This document shows, one piece after another, positions 1 to 9,649 of a stretch of 64,000 nucleotides of DNA. The translations under genes and the position numbers were made by a program. The stretch's first letter is position 1; every line of letters starts with the position of its first letter. Source of the stretch: Clostridiales bacterium (lineage in GTDB: Bacteria > Bacillota > Clostridia > Lachnospirales > Lachnospiraceae); assembly GCA_029338615.1 (NCBI GenBank), contig JAQYAS010000048.1, forward strand, positions 1 to 64,000. Direction: 5' to 3'. The notes beneath the pieces are model-generated. The model searched no databases, had not been told where the DNA came from, and saw nothing but the letters and a program-made list of their open reading frames with translations.

Positions 1-28
1 GTACAATTTCAGTATTGAGGTAAGTTAC

Positions 29-883
29 ATGAAATATTTTATAATGATTGTTGCAGCACTTTGCATTATCACTTTTATTAACGTGATAATAGAGAGTTAC
101 AAAGAAAATAGAAGAATATCATTTTCAAATTATAAGTTGAAAGATAAAAGAATTTCAAAAAAAGCAAGAATAGTTATGATATCTGATCTTCATAATGCGG
201 AATTTGGTCACAACAACGATAAGCTTATCCGCAGTATTGAAAAAATCAATCCGGATTTTATTCTTGTTGCAGGAGATGTGATTGTAGGCAAACCGGGTGT
301 AACTGTTGATATTGGAATTACATTTCTAAATGAACTTGGACGCAGATTTCCTGTATATGTAGGTAAGGGAAATCATGAGATGAGAACATCTGTATATGAC
401 AAATATGGTGATATGTGGGATAGGTTATATGAAGGAACCAAAGATCATGTGACGTGGCTGATAAACAGTTGTATACACCTTAGTGAATATAATGTCACTA
501 TATATGGCCTCGATATGGAGAAAAAATATTACCAGAGATTTAAAAAACTGTATATGGATAAAGAATATCTGTCGGGTACACTTTCTGTACCGGACAGATC
601 ATCATACAATATACTCATCGGACACAATCCTGATTATTTTGAGGAGTACGCAGAGTGGGGTGCTGATCTTACGGTGTCAGGGCATGTACATGGTGGCCTG
701 ATAATTCTTCCATATCTGGGAGGATTTTTATCGCCTATGATAAAATTTTTCCCAAAGTACTACAAGGGCATGTATGAACACAAAGGGAAAAAAATGATAG
801 TCAGTGCAGGACTCGGACTGCATACAATCCGAATCAGGGTAAATAATGAGCCAGATCTTGTGACAATTAATTTGTCAAGATGA
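29..883 (+). CDS. metallophosphoesterase, membrane-anchored (YkuE-like)
   Basis: ORF with N-terminal hydrophobic segment and calcineurin-like motifs SDLHN, GDVI, GNHE, GHVHGG. Confidence 0.88.
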   Translation: MKYFIMIVAALCIITFINVIIESYKENRRISFSNYKLKDKRISKKARIVMISDLHNAEFGHNNDKLIRSIEKINPDFILVAGDVIVGKPGVTVDIGITFLNELGRRFPVYVGKGNHEMRTSVYDKYGDMWDRLYEGTKDHVTWLINSCIHLSEYNVTIYGLDMEKKYYQRFKKLYMDKEYLSGTLSVPDRSSYNILIGHNPDYFEEYAEWGADLTVSGHVHGGLIILPYLGGFLSPMIKFFPKYYKGMYEHKGKKMIVSAGLGLHTIRIRVNNEPDLVTINLSR

Positions 884-1004
884 ACATAACGTGATATTTA
901 AACATAATTAAGAGTTGCAATCTGACTGTGTGATATATAATATTATGTATGTTGGATCAACAGATCCATACACGATCAGGCGTGAAGGGGAATGATGAGA
1001 TTCT

Positions 1005-2750
1005 ATGACAAATAATACAGATAATACAGATAGCAATACAGATAATAATATAGATGACGACATTGAAAATAAGAAACTTGATACCGCCTTTGATGTGGTG
1101 ACTGAAGACGGATCTATACCCGTTTCTGACGATATTTCCGGGAATGAAACAAAAACGCATTCCGATGATTCTGGTGATGATGGAGAATCTGCTGCTATTT
1201 TCGATGAGCCTGTTGGTGCCAGAGAATCTGCTGCTATTTTCGATGAGACTGTTGGTGTCAGAGAATCTGCTACGATTTTTGATGATGCCACTGATGAAAA
1301 TGAAGCTGATCCGTCAATAAAAGCAGAAACTGTATCAAAGAAATCTGAGACAAAACGGACCAGAAAAAAGTATAAAGCTTTAAAGATTGTGATGGCTGTG
1401 CTTGGCGCAATTATTATCTGCACATATCTTACAGTATCTGTATGGTTCATGTTCCACTATAATTATAAGACATATATCAACGGTATAGATTATTCTTTTT
1501 ATTCTCTTGACGATGTGGATGAGTACATAGAAAGCTATATCATGGATTATTCGCTCACCCTAAAGATGCGTGGGGGCGATGAATATGTTATAAAACCTGA
1601 GCAGATATCGCTTGATATCAAGCCGAATATAACGGCAAAAAAAATAATCAAAGAGCAGAACGGGTTTCTGTGGCCATACTACATGTGTATAAAAAAGAAT
1701 TATGATCTTTATTACTCTGCATCATATAACAAAGATACACTGGCAGATTTACTCCACAGTTTTGACAGCCTCAAAGAGTCAAATATGAGTAAACCAACTG
1801 ATGCATATGTGACCATTGACAAAGGTCAGGCGACAATTATTCCTGAAACTGATGGAAATTATCTTGATTTTGACAAATTATGCAGTATAATAGATGAAGC
1901 TATTGTCAAAGGTGAGTCTATTCTGGATGTGTCTGAGACAGATGCATATCTGAAGCCGGAACTTACCTCAGAGAGTGAAGAGATCATCAAAGAACAGAAG
2001 GAACTTTCCAAGATACTTGACATGACAATCACCTATGAAATTGACCAGATCTCATGGACTCTCACAAGTGATGAGTACGGCGACTGGATCAGCAATGGTA
2101 ATGGCAAATGGACATTCTCTGAGGATAAAGTCCGTGGATATGTCCAGGATATCGCTTCCAAATATGATACATATGGTGTTCCAAGGAATTTCAGGACACA
2201 TGATGACAGAGTTATAACTCTTGCAGATTCATGGTATGGATGGATGATTGATGTATCCGGTGAGACAGAAGAGCTTATGGAACTGCTTGAAGCAGGCGAA
2301 TCCGTTAAGCATACTCCTCCATTTGACTGTTATGCAGCAGTTTATCACGACGGTGGAGATGATATCGGTGATTCGTACATAGAATGTGATTTTGGTCAGC
2401 AGCATGTGTATGCTTATATTGATGGTGAGCTCGTATGGGATTCTGAATGTGTATCGGGAAGCCTTGCCAACAACAACAAATACAGAACCCCTGAGGGAGT
2501 GTATACGATATTATATACCAAGTCACCTGCAACACTTATAGGAGAAGATTATGAAACTCCTGTAAAATACTGGATGCCGTTTATCGGCGAACTCGGAATT
2601 GGTTTTCACGATGCATCGTGGAGAAGTTCATTTGGCGGAGATATCTACAAGAGCAGTGGATCACATGGATGTGTCAATCTACCTGTATCCGCCGCAGAAA
2701 AATTGTTTAATATAGCATATGACGGAATGCCTGTTATCTGCTATTATTAA
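1005..2750 (+). CDS. L,D-transpeptidase (YkuD domain) with acidic N-terminal cytoplasmic region, one TM helix and peptidoglycan-binding-like region
   Basis: C-terminal catalytic motif GIGFHDASWRSSFGGDIYKSSGSHGCVNLP (HX..SHGCVN); TM segment IVMAVLGAIIICTYLTVSVWF. Confidence 0.92.
   Translation: MTNNTDNTDSNTDNNIDDDIENKKLDTAFDVVTEDGSIPVSDDISGNETKTHSDDSGDDGESAAIFDEPVGARESAAIFDETVGVRESATIFDDATDENEADPSIKAETVSKKSETKRTRKKYKALKIVMAVLGAIIICTYLTVSVWFMFHYNYKTYINGIDYSFYSLDDVDEYIESYIMDYSLTLKMRGGDEYVIKPEQISLDIKPNITAKKIIKEQNGFLWPYYMCIKKNYDLYYSASYNKDTLADLLHSFDSLKESNMSKPTDAYVTIDKGQATIIPETDGNYLDFDKLCSIIDEAIVKGESILDVSETDAYLKPELTSESEEIIKEQKELSKILDMTITYEIDQISWTLTSDEYGDWISNGNGKWTFSEDKVRGYVQDIASKYDTYGVPRNFRTHDDRVITLADSWYGWMIDVSGETEELMELLEAGESVKHTPPFDCYAAVYHDGGDDIGDSYIECDFGQQHVYAYIDGELVWDSECVSGSLANNNKYRTPEGVYTILYTKSPATLIGEDYETPVKYWMPFIGELGIGFHDASWRSSFGGDIYKSSGSHGCVNLPVSAAEKLFNIAYDGMPVICYY
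1183..1299 (+). repeat. 39-bp in-frame tandem repeat, about 3 units (ESAAIFDEPVGAR / ESAAIFDETVGVR / ESATIFDDATDEN)
   Basis: gagaatctgctgctattttcgatgag... at 1183, 1222 and a diverged copy at 1261. Confidence 0.85.
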
Positions 2751-2759
2751 AGTATAATT

Positions 2760-2847
2760 GGAGATGTACCCAAGAGGTTGAAGGGTCCGCACTCGAAATG
2801 CGGTAGGTCGGGCAACCGGCGCGAGGGTTCAAATCCCTCCATCTCCG
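2760..2847 (+). tRNA. tRNA-Ser (anticodon CGA)
   Basis: Acceptor ggagatg/catctcc, anticodon stem ccgca-ctcgaaa-tgcgg, long variable arm, T arm gagggttcaaatccctc. Confidence 0.95.
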
Positions 2848-2918
2848 TTACTGCTTATACATTTATCCTGGTCAGGAATAACATCCTGACCTCGTTTTGT
2901 GTTATGGGAGAATAATAT

Positions 2919-3734
2919 ATGATAACTTACGAACAACTGACAGAAGCTGCTGAATATATAAGGCACATAATATGTGGCATTCCGGATCTTGGGATTGTAC
3001 TTGGAAGCGGTCTTGGACATATGGCTGATGCCATAACAGATCCTGTATATATAGATTACAAAGATATTCCTAATTTCCCGGTATCTACTGTGCAGGGACA
3101 CAATGGACGCTTTGTGTACGGAAAACTTTACGGCAGGAAAATACTTATCATGCAGGGAAGAGTTCATTTCTATGAAGGGTATGATATGAGTCAGGTTGTT
3201 ATGCCGGTCAGAGTTATGGGAATTCTTGGGATCGATAAACTGCTTCTCACAAATGCAGCCGGTGGAATATCCAGTGAACTTGAACCGGGCGATATTATGA
3301 TGATACATGACCACATATCATCATTTGCACCATCCCCACTTATATGCAATTACTACGATAAACTGGGAGTAAGATTTCCGGATATGACCCATGTATATGA
3401 TCCTGAACTTTGCGATCATATAAGGGCTGCCTATGAAGAGAATAATATTTCTTTTAAGTCTGGAGTATATCTGCAGGTTGCTGGTCCGCAGTATGAAACA
3501 CCGGCAGAGATCAGGATGTTTTCTGCGATGGGAGCCGATGCAGTCGGTATGAGCACCGTATGTGAGGCTGTTGCCGCAAGGCATATGGGCATGAAGATTG
3601 CCGCATTATCTTCTATATGCAATAAAGCAGCCGGGCTCGGTGGAGAACTATCCCACGAAGAGATCATAGCCGCAGGAGATGAAGCATCAGGCAGGCTTGC
3701 CCTCATTATCGGGTCATTTATTCAGAAAATATAA
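2919..3734 (+). CDS. punA: purine-nucleoside phosphorylase
   Basis: IVLGSGLG, GHNGRFVYG, TNAAGG, GPQYETPAEIRM, GMSTVCEAV motifs. Confidence 0.93.
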   Translation: MITYEQLTEAAEYIRHIICGIPDLGIVLGSGLGHMADAITDPVYIDYKDIPNFPVSTVQGHNGRFVYGKLYGRKILIMQGRVHFYEGYDMSQVVMPVRVMGILGIDKLLLTNAAGGISSELEPGDIMMIHDHISSFAPSPLICNYYDKLGVRFPDMTHVYDPELCDHIRAAYEENNISFKSGVYLQVAGPQYETPAEIRMFSAMGADAVGMSTVCEAVAARHMGMKIAALSSICNKAAGLGGELSHEEIIAAGDEASGRLALIIGSFIQKI

Positions 3735-3774
3735 TAATTACAATGGAAACTATCATAATATGGAGATATAAAAT

Positions 3775-4251
3775 ATGGATGTGATACTTTATACTGATGG
3801 GGCTGCCAGAGGCAATCCCAATGGTCCTGGAGGTTATGGTGCTGTTCTCAGTTATACCGATTCAAAAGGACAGGTACATGAAAGAGAATACAGTCAGGGA
3901 TATATCAGGACAACAAACAACAGAATGGAGCTAATGGCTGCAATAGTCGGACTTGAAGCACTTATCAAGCCGTGTAATGTGAAACTATATTCTGATTCCC
4001 AGTATCTGTGCAACGCATTTAATAATCACTGGATAGATGGATGGATCAAAAAAGGATGGAAACGTGGCAAGAACGAAGCTGTTAAGAATCGTGATCTGTG
4101 GGAGAGGCTTCTTGCTGCAAAAGCTCCGCATAATGTTGAGTTTGTGTGGGTTAAAGGACATGCTGGCAATCCAGGAAACGAGAGATGTGATATGTTAGCA
4201 ACTGCTGCGGCAGACGGCGATTCCAAAATTGTGGATGAAGGTCTTGAATAA
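3775..4251 (+). CDS. rnhA: ribonuclease HI
   Basis: YTDGAARGNPNGPGGYG, TTNNRMELMA, YSDSQYL, VKGHAGNPGNERCD. Confidence 0.96.
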   Translation: MDVILYTDGAARGNPNGPGGYGAVLSYTDSKGQVHEREYSQGYIRTTNNRMELMAAIVGLEALIKPCNVKLYSDSQYLCNAFNNHWIDGWIKKGWKRGKNEAVKNRDLWERLLAAKAPHNVEFVWVKGHAGNPGNERCDMLATAAADGDSKIVDEGLE

Positions 4252-4274
4252 ACAGATATACGAGGAGAATTGAT

Positions 4275-6701
4275 ATGAACAAGCAGGATTTTCGCAAACT
4301 ATTTGATGAAAAAATACTGATACTTGATGGAGCTACCGGAACGAATCTCATGGCTGCTGGAATGCCACTTGGAGTGTGTCCTGAAAAATGGATATTGGAG
4401 CACGAGCAGGTTATGTTGGATCTTCAGACCGCATATCTTGAATCCGGTACAGATATACTTTATGCTCCAACATTTACATGTAACAGAATAAAACTCAATG
4501 AATATGGACTTGCAGATGATCTTGAGGATATGAACAGAAGACTTGTACAGCTGTCAAAACGTGCGGTTGAAGCTGCCGGACACGGCCTAGTTGCCGGAGA
4601 CATCACAATGACAGGTGAAATGCTTTATCCTATGGGCAAATTACAGTTTGAGGAACTTGTTGACGTATATAAGGAACAGATAAAAGTATTGGATGACAAC
4701 GGATGTGATCTGTTGGTTGTTGAGACTATGATGAGCCTTGCTGAAACAAGAGCTGCAGTTATTGCTGCAAACGAAGTGTCAGATCTTCCTATTATAGCAA
4801 GTCTGACTTTCAATGAGGATGGACGCACTTTATATGGAACCGATCCTGTAACTGCTGTCAATGTTCTTCAGAACCTCGGTGTGGCTGCAATCGGTGTCAA
4901 TTGTTCCACAGGTCCTGACAAGATGGTAGATCTCGTCAGACAAATGAAGAAGATTGCATTTATACCTGTGTTTGCAAAGCCAAATGCCGGGATGCCGGAG
5001 CTTATAGACGATAAGAGCGTATATCGTATGACACCGGAAGAATTTGCACTGGATATGAAGATGATCATTGAGGCTGGAGCCAATATGGTTGGCGGCTGCT
5101 GCGGTACAAGACCAGAACATATCAGAGCTCTTGCAGATATGGCCGCACAGATGCCTGTATCGGAGATCGGCAACGAACATGTGAGATGTATTTCGTCTGA
5201 GCGTTCATCACTTATCATTGACCTGGATGCTCCATTCAAAGTAGTCGGAGAAAGAATCAATCCAACCGGCAAAAAGAAACTGCAGGCTGAACTCAGGGAA
5301 GGTTCTCTGGAACTTGTAATGAATATGGCTGAAGAACAGGTAGAGAAGGGGGCATCGATACTTGATATCAATGTCGGTATGAATGGTATAGATGAGCGTG
5401 AAATGATGCTTAAGGTGGTATATCAGGTATCTCAGGCAGTCAACCTTCCTCTGTGTCTTGATTCAAGTTCGCCGGAAGTCCTTGAAGCCGCTCTGAGGAT
5501 ATATCCGGGCAGGGCGCTGGTTAACTCGGTATCTCTTGAAAAAGTCAAGATGGAGGAAATACTTCCGCTTGTCAGAAAATATGGTGCGATGTTCATACTT
5601 CTTCCTCTGTCTGACGAGGGGCTTCCCAAAAATACAAAGGAAAAGGAGAATATCATTGGCACTGTGTTAAAAGCTGCCTGTGATATGGGCTTTACCAAGA
5701 ATGATGTTGTAGTAGACGGACTTGTAGCTACAGTTGGCGCGCAGAAGGACGCCGCAGTCAACTGTCTCAAGACCATCAACTATTGTTATAATAATGGACT
5801 TGCAACCATATGCGGACTCTCAAATATTTCATTTGGTCTGCCTGAGAGAATGTTTGTAAACACTGCATTTCTCACTATGGCCATTGAACGTGGACTCACA
5901 ATGGCCATTGCAAACCCATCACAGACCATGCTTATGAATGCAGCATTTGCATCTGATATGCTCCTCTTCAAGGATGATAGTGACGTAAGATATATAGAGA
6001 ATGTCAAGCCTCTTGACATAGCAGCTCCCGGAACAGGAACTTCCGGAGCCAAAGCGGGGGCTGATCTCGACGGCAAAAGCCAGATATACATAGATGTCCT
6101 TAAGGGGAATAAGAGAGCTATTCTTGATGACGTCAATTCTGCGCTGGCAGGAGGTACTGACCCACAATCGATCATAGATAATGATCTGATAGGTGCAATC
6201 AATGAGGTTGGAAAATTGTTTGAGAAGAAAAAATATTTTCTTCCGCAGCTGATCTCAAGTGCGGAAACCATGGAGATGGCCATAGGAATTATAAGTCCCC
6301 TGATTATGGGTGGCAAAGACAGCTCTAACATGCCTACCATCGTTATTGCTACTGTTGAAGGGGATATACACGACATAGGCAAAAATCTTGTCGTTCTTAT
6401 GCTCAGAAATTATGGGTTTAATGTGATTGATCTTGGTAAGGATGTTCCATGTGATGTTATCATACAGTCAGCTATTGATAATAACGCAAGCATTATAGGA
6501 CTTTCAGCTCTTATGACAACAACCATGGTAAAGATGAAGGATGTCGTGGAAGCTGTGAAAGATAACGGACTTTCATGCAAAGTGGTAATCGGAGGCGCAG
6601 TTATAACAGAGAGCTATGCGGAGGAGATAGGAGCAGACGGTTATTCAGAAGATGCCGCCAATTGTGTGGTCGTTGTCAAAAAACTTTTGGGTCTGGAATA
6701 A
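4275..6701 (+). CDS. metH: cobalamin-dependent methionine synthase lacking the C-terminal AdoMet activation domain
   Basis: Hcy-methyltransferase domain (GGCCGTRPEH), pterin-binding domain, B12-binding EGDIHDIGKN; ends at residue 808 after the B12 domain. Confidence 0.93.
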   Translation: MNKQDFRKLFDEKILILDGATGTNLMAAGMPLGVCPEKWILEHEQVMLDLQTAYLESGTDILYAPTFTCNRIKLNEYGLADDLEDMNRRLVQLSKRAVEAAGHGLVAGDITMTGEMLYPMGKLQFEELVDVYKEQIKVLDDNGCDLLVVETMMSLAETRAAVIAANEVSDLPIIASLTFNEDGRTLYGTDPVTAVNVLQNLGVAAIGVNCSTGPDKMVDLVRQMKKIAFIPVFAKPNAGMPELIDDKSVYRMTPEEFALDMKMIIEAGANMVGGCCGTRPEHIRALADMAAQMPVSEIGNEHVRCISSERSSLIIDLDAPFKVVGERINPTGKKKLQAELREGSLELVMNMAEEQVEKGASILDINVGMNGIDEREMMLKVVYQVSQAVNLPLCLDSSSPEVLEAALRIYPGRALVNSVSLEKVKMEEILPLVRKYGAMFILLPLSDEGLPKNTKEKENIIGTVLKAACDMGFTKNDVVVDGLVATVGAQKDAAVNCLKTINYCYNNGLATICGLSNISFGLPERMFVNTAFLTMAIERGLTMAIANPSQTMLMNAAFASDMLLFKDDSDVRYIENVKPLDIAAPGTGTSGAKAGADLDGKSQIYIDVLKGNKRAILDDVNSALAGGTDPQSIIDNDLIGAINEVGKLFEKKKYFLPQLISSAETMEMAIGIISPLIMGGKDSSNMPTIVIATVEGDIHDIGKNLVVLMLRNYGFNVIDLGKDVPCDVIIQSAIDNNASIIGLSALMTTTMVKMKDVVEAVKDNGLSCKVVIGGAVITESYAEEIGADGYSEDAANCVVVVKKLLGLE

Positions 6702-6728
6702 AAATAACAATAAAATTAACGTTATAAA

Positions 6729-6757
6729 TTGACATTAAAGAAGATTATAACTATAAT
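6729..6757 (+). promoter_or_regulatory. sigma-A-type promoter for ilvN (TTGACA-17 bp-TATAAT)
   Basis: TTGACA 6729-6734, TATAAT 6752-6757, 17-bp spacer. Confidence 0.8.
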
Positions 6758-6803
6758 GATTTAGAACATTTTAAAGAGACAAGTTGAAAGGTGGTACTTA
6801 TAG

Positions 6804-7280
6804 ATGGGTAATATCGTTTTGTCGCTGCTGGTTGACAACACATCAGGAGTTTTGAGCAGAGTGTCAGGACTGTTCAGTAGAAGAGGTTATAACATTGACA
6901 GTGTGACAGTGGGAGAAACCGAGAATCCTGCTTATTCCAGAATGACTGTTGCTGCAAGTGGTGATGAAGCAAGCCTTATTCAGATCAAGAAGCAGCTTAA
7001 TAAGCTGGAGGACGTTGTAAGTATTGTTGAATTGGAATCCGGGAAATCGGTGTGCAGAGAGCTTGTTCTCGTAAAGGTTAAGGCATCTCCGTCCGAGAGA
7101 AAGGATATCATCTCCGTTGCGGATATATTCAGAGCCAATATAGTTGATGTTTCCAAGGATTCAGTTATAATTGAGCTTACTGGAACAACGACCAAGTGTG
7201 AGGCGTTCCTCAGATTATTGGATGGACATGAGATAGTAGAACTTGTAAGAACCGGACTCACTGGTCTTATAAGAGGTTAA
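6804..7280 (+). CDS. ilvN: acetolactate synthase small subunit
   Basis: N-terminal ACT domain LLVDNTSGVLSRVSGLFSRRGYNIDSVTVGETE. Confidence 0.95.
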   Translation: MGNIVLSLLVDNTSGVLSRVSGLFSRRGYNIDSVTVGETENPAYSRMTVAASGDEASLIQIKKQLNKLEDVVSIVELESGKSVCRELVLVKVKASPSERKDIISVADIFRANIVDVSKDSVIIELTGTTTKCEAFLRLLDGHEIVELVRTGLTGLIRG

Positions 7281-7339
7281 GTAAGTATTTAATTATCCGT
7301 AGTGGTAGTTAATATATAAGTCATTTTATACAAATTTAG

Positions 7340-8377
<1,038 letters not shown>

Positions 8378-8406
8378 TTCTGACTTACTATAATTTAGAA
8401 TAAACA

Positions 8407-8451
8407 ATCCCGGTCATAAACTTTGTTATCACAGTTATGACCGGGATTTTT
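8407..8451 (+). terminator. Rho-independent terminator after ilvC
   Basis: atcccggtcataa...ttatgaccgggat followed by T run. Confidence 0.92.
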
Positions 8452-8573
8452 ATATTCAATAATCTGACTGAAAGATATGCTGGTGCTAATTTTACTTTGG
8501 CAGATTTTTGTGATAGTATATAGAAAGCATTGTATTGGAATTTGCTCTGATTTATATGGGAGGCATATGTATT

Positions 8574-9071
8574 ATGGGAAAACAGTTGACCAGAAAAGAT
8601 ATTGAAAAGATGGAGCAGGAGATTGAATATAGAAAATGTGTAGTACGAAAAGAGAAACTTGAAGCCGTGAAAGAGGCAAGGGCACAGGGAGATCTCAGTG
8701 AGAATTTTGAGTATTATGCAGCAAAAAAAGATAAAAACGCCAATGAAAGACGTATAAGATATCTGGACAGACTTGTCAGAACAGCAGATGTTATAGAGGA
8801 TACCTCTGCAGATGATGAGGTTGGAATAGATAATACTGTAACTTTATTTTTTGAAGATGACGATGAGGAAGAGACATATCGTGTAGTTACAAGTGTAAGA
8901 GCTGATGTGCTTGACGGACGTGTCAGTAATGTATCCCCTATTGGGAAAGCAATCATGGGACACAAAGTCGGAGACAGGGTACAGGTTATTCCTGAAAAGG
9001 GAGATCCTTATTATGTTGTAATCAGGAAAATCGAGAACACTCAGGATGATGGATCGTTTGAGATTAACTAG
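8574..9071 (+). CDS. greA: transcription elongation factor GreA family
   Basis: MGKQLTRKDIEKMEQEIEYRK...EARAQGDLSENFEYYAAK; start moved from 8535 to the internal ATG. Confidence 0.88.
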   Translation: MGKQLTRKDIEKMEQEIEYRKCVVRKEKLEAVKEARAQGDLSENFEYYAAKKDKNANERRIRYLDRLVRTADVIEDTSADDEVGIDNTVTLFFEDDDEEETYRVVTSVRADVLDGRVSNVSPIGKAIMGHKVGDRVQVIPEKGDPYYVVIRKIENTQDDGSFEIN

Positions 9072-9080
9072 GTGGATCAT

Positions 9081-9620
9081 ATGAATTGTTTGGAAGCACA
9101 GTCAAAGATAATGGCATTTATTGAAAATAAACTCCCTGATGATGAACTCAGAGAGTTTATTAAGCATGTCAGATCTTGTAAAAACTGTTATGAAGAGCTG
9201 GAAATATATTATACACTTATTGTTGGAATGAAACAGCTGGATGAAGAGGATAATATATCAACAGATTTTGAGAATGCGCTGGATAAAAAGCTTGAAGAGG
9301 AAATGAACAGACTGACAACTGTTAAAAGAATTGCCAATTCTACTATCCTTGTTGTCATAGCTGCAGTCGTAGCCGGTCTTATATGGCTTTATAATGGAGC
9401 ACTTGACAAAGTCTATAATTATGAACAGAATTCCAAACTTAACGAGCAGACTCAATATTACTATGCCGATTTTTTTTCCTCAAGGCTGTTGGGGGATGAA
9501 AAGTACGATGCAGGTGATATTGAAAAGTATTATAAGTCTCAGAACATCAATCCTGATTCCACAGAATTATTCTTTGAGAAGATACAGAGGTATAACGAGA
9601 ACCACAAAGGAATGGATTAA
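9081..9620 (+). CDS. membrane protein with N-terminal zinc-finger (zf-HC2/anti-sigma-like) domain
   Basis: FIKHVRSCKNCYEEL (HxxxCxxC) plus TM STILVVIAAVVAGLIWLY; ATG at 9081 preceded by aggtgg. Confidence 0.65.
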   Translation: MNCLEAQSKIMAFIENKLPDDELREFIKHVRSCKNCYEELEIYYTLIVGMKQLDEEDNISTDFENALDKKLEEEMNRLTTVKRIANSTILVVIAAVVAGLIWLYNGALDKVYNYEQNSKLNEQTQYYYADFFSSRLLGDEKYDAGDIEKYYKSQNINPDSTELFFEKIQRYNENHKGMD

Positions 9621-9649
9621 ACATATATTTGCTGGAGGATTATTATAAT

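Noticed and set aside
908-1450. 180-aa minus-strand ORF antisense to the L,D-transpeptidase gene
   Set aside because: Low-complexity Ser-rich translation mirroring the sense repeat; no RBS or family motif; the sense CDS is well supported.
4868-5371. Long minus-strand ORFs antisense to metH (and similar shadow ORFs in smc, ilvC, PFL, mutL)
   Set aside because: Typical shadow ORFs opposite well-supported coding regions, with no recognisable domains.
6785-6803. gaaaggtggtactt resembling the T-box GGTGGTAC sequence
   Set aside because: The leader from the predicted promoter is only about 45 nt, with no Stem I or antiterminator; it is most likely the ilvN ribosome-binding site.
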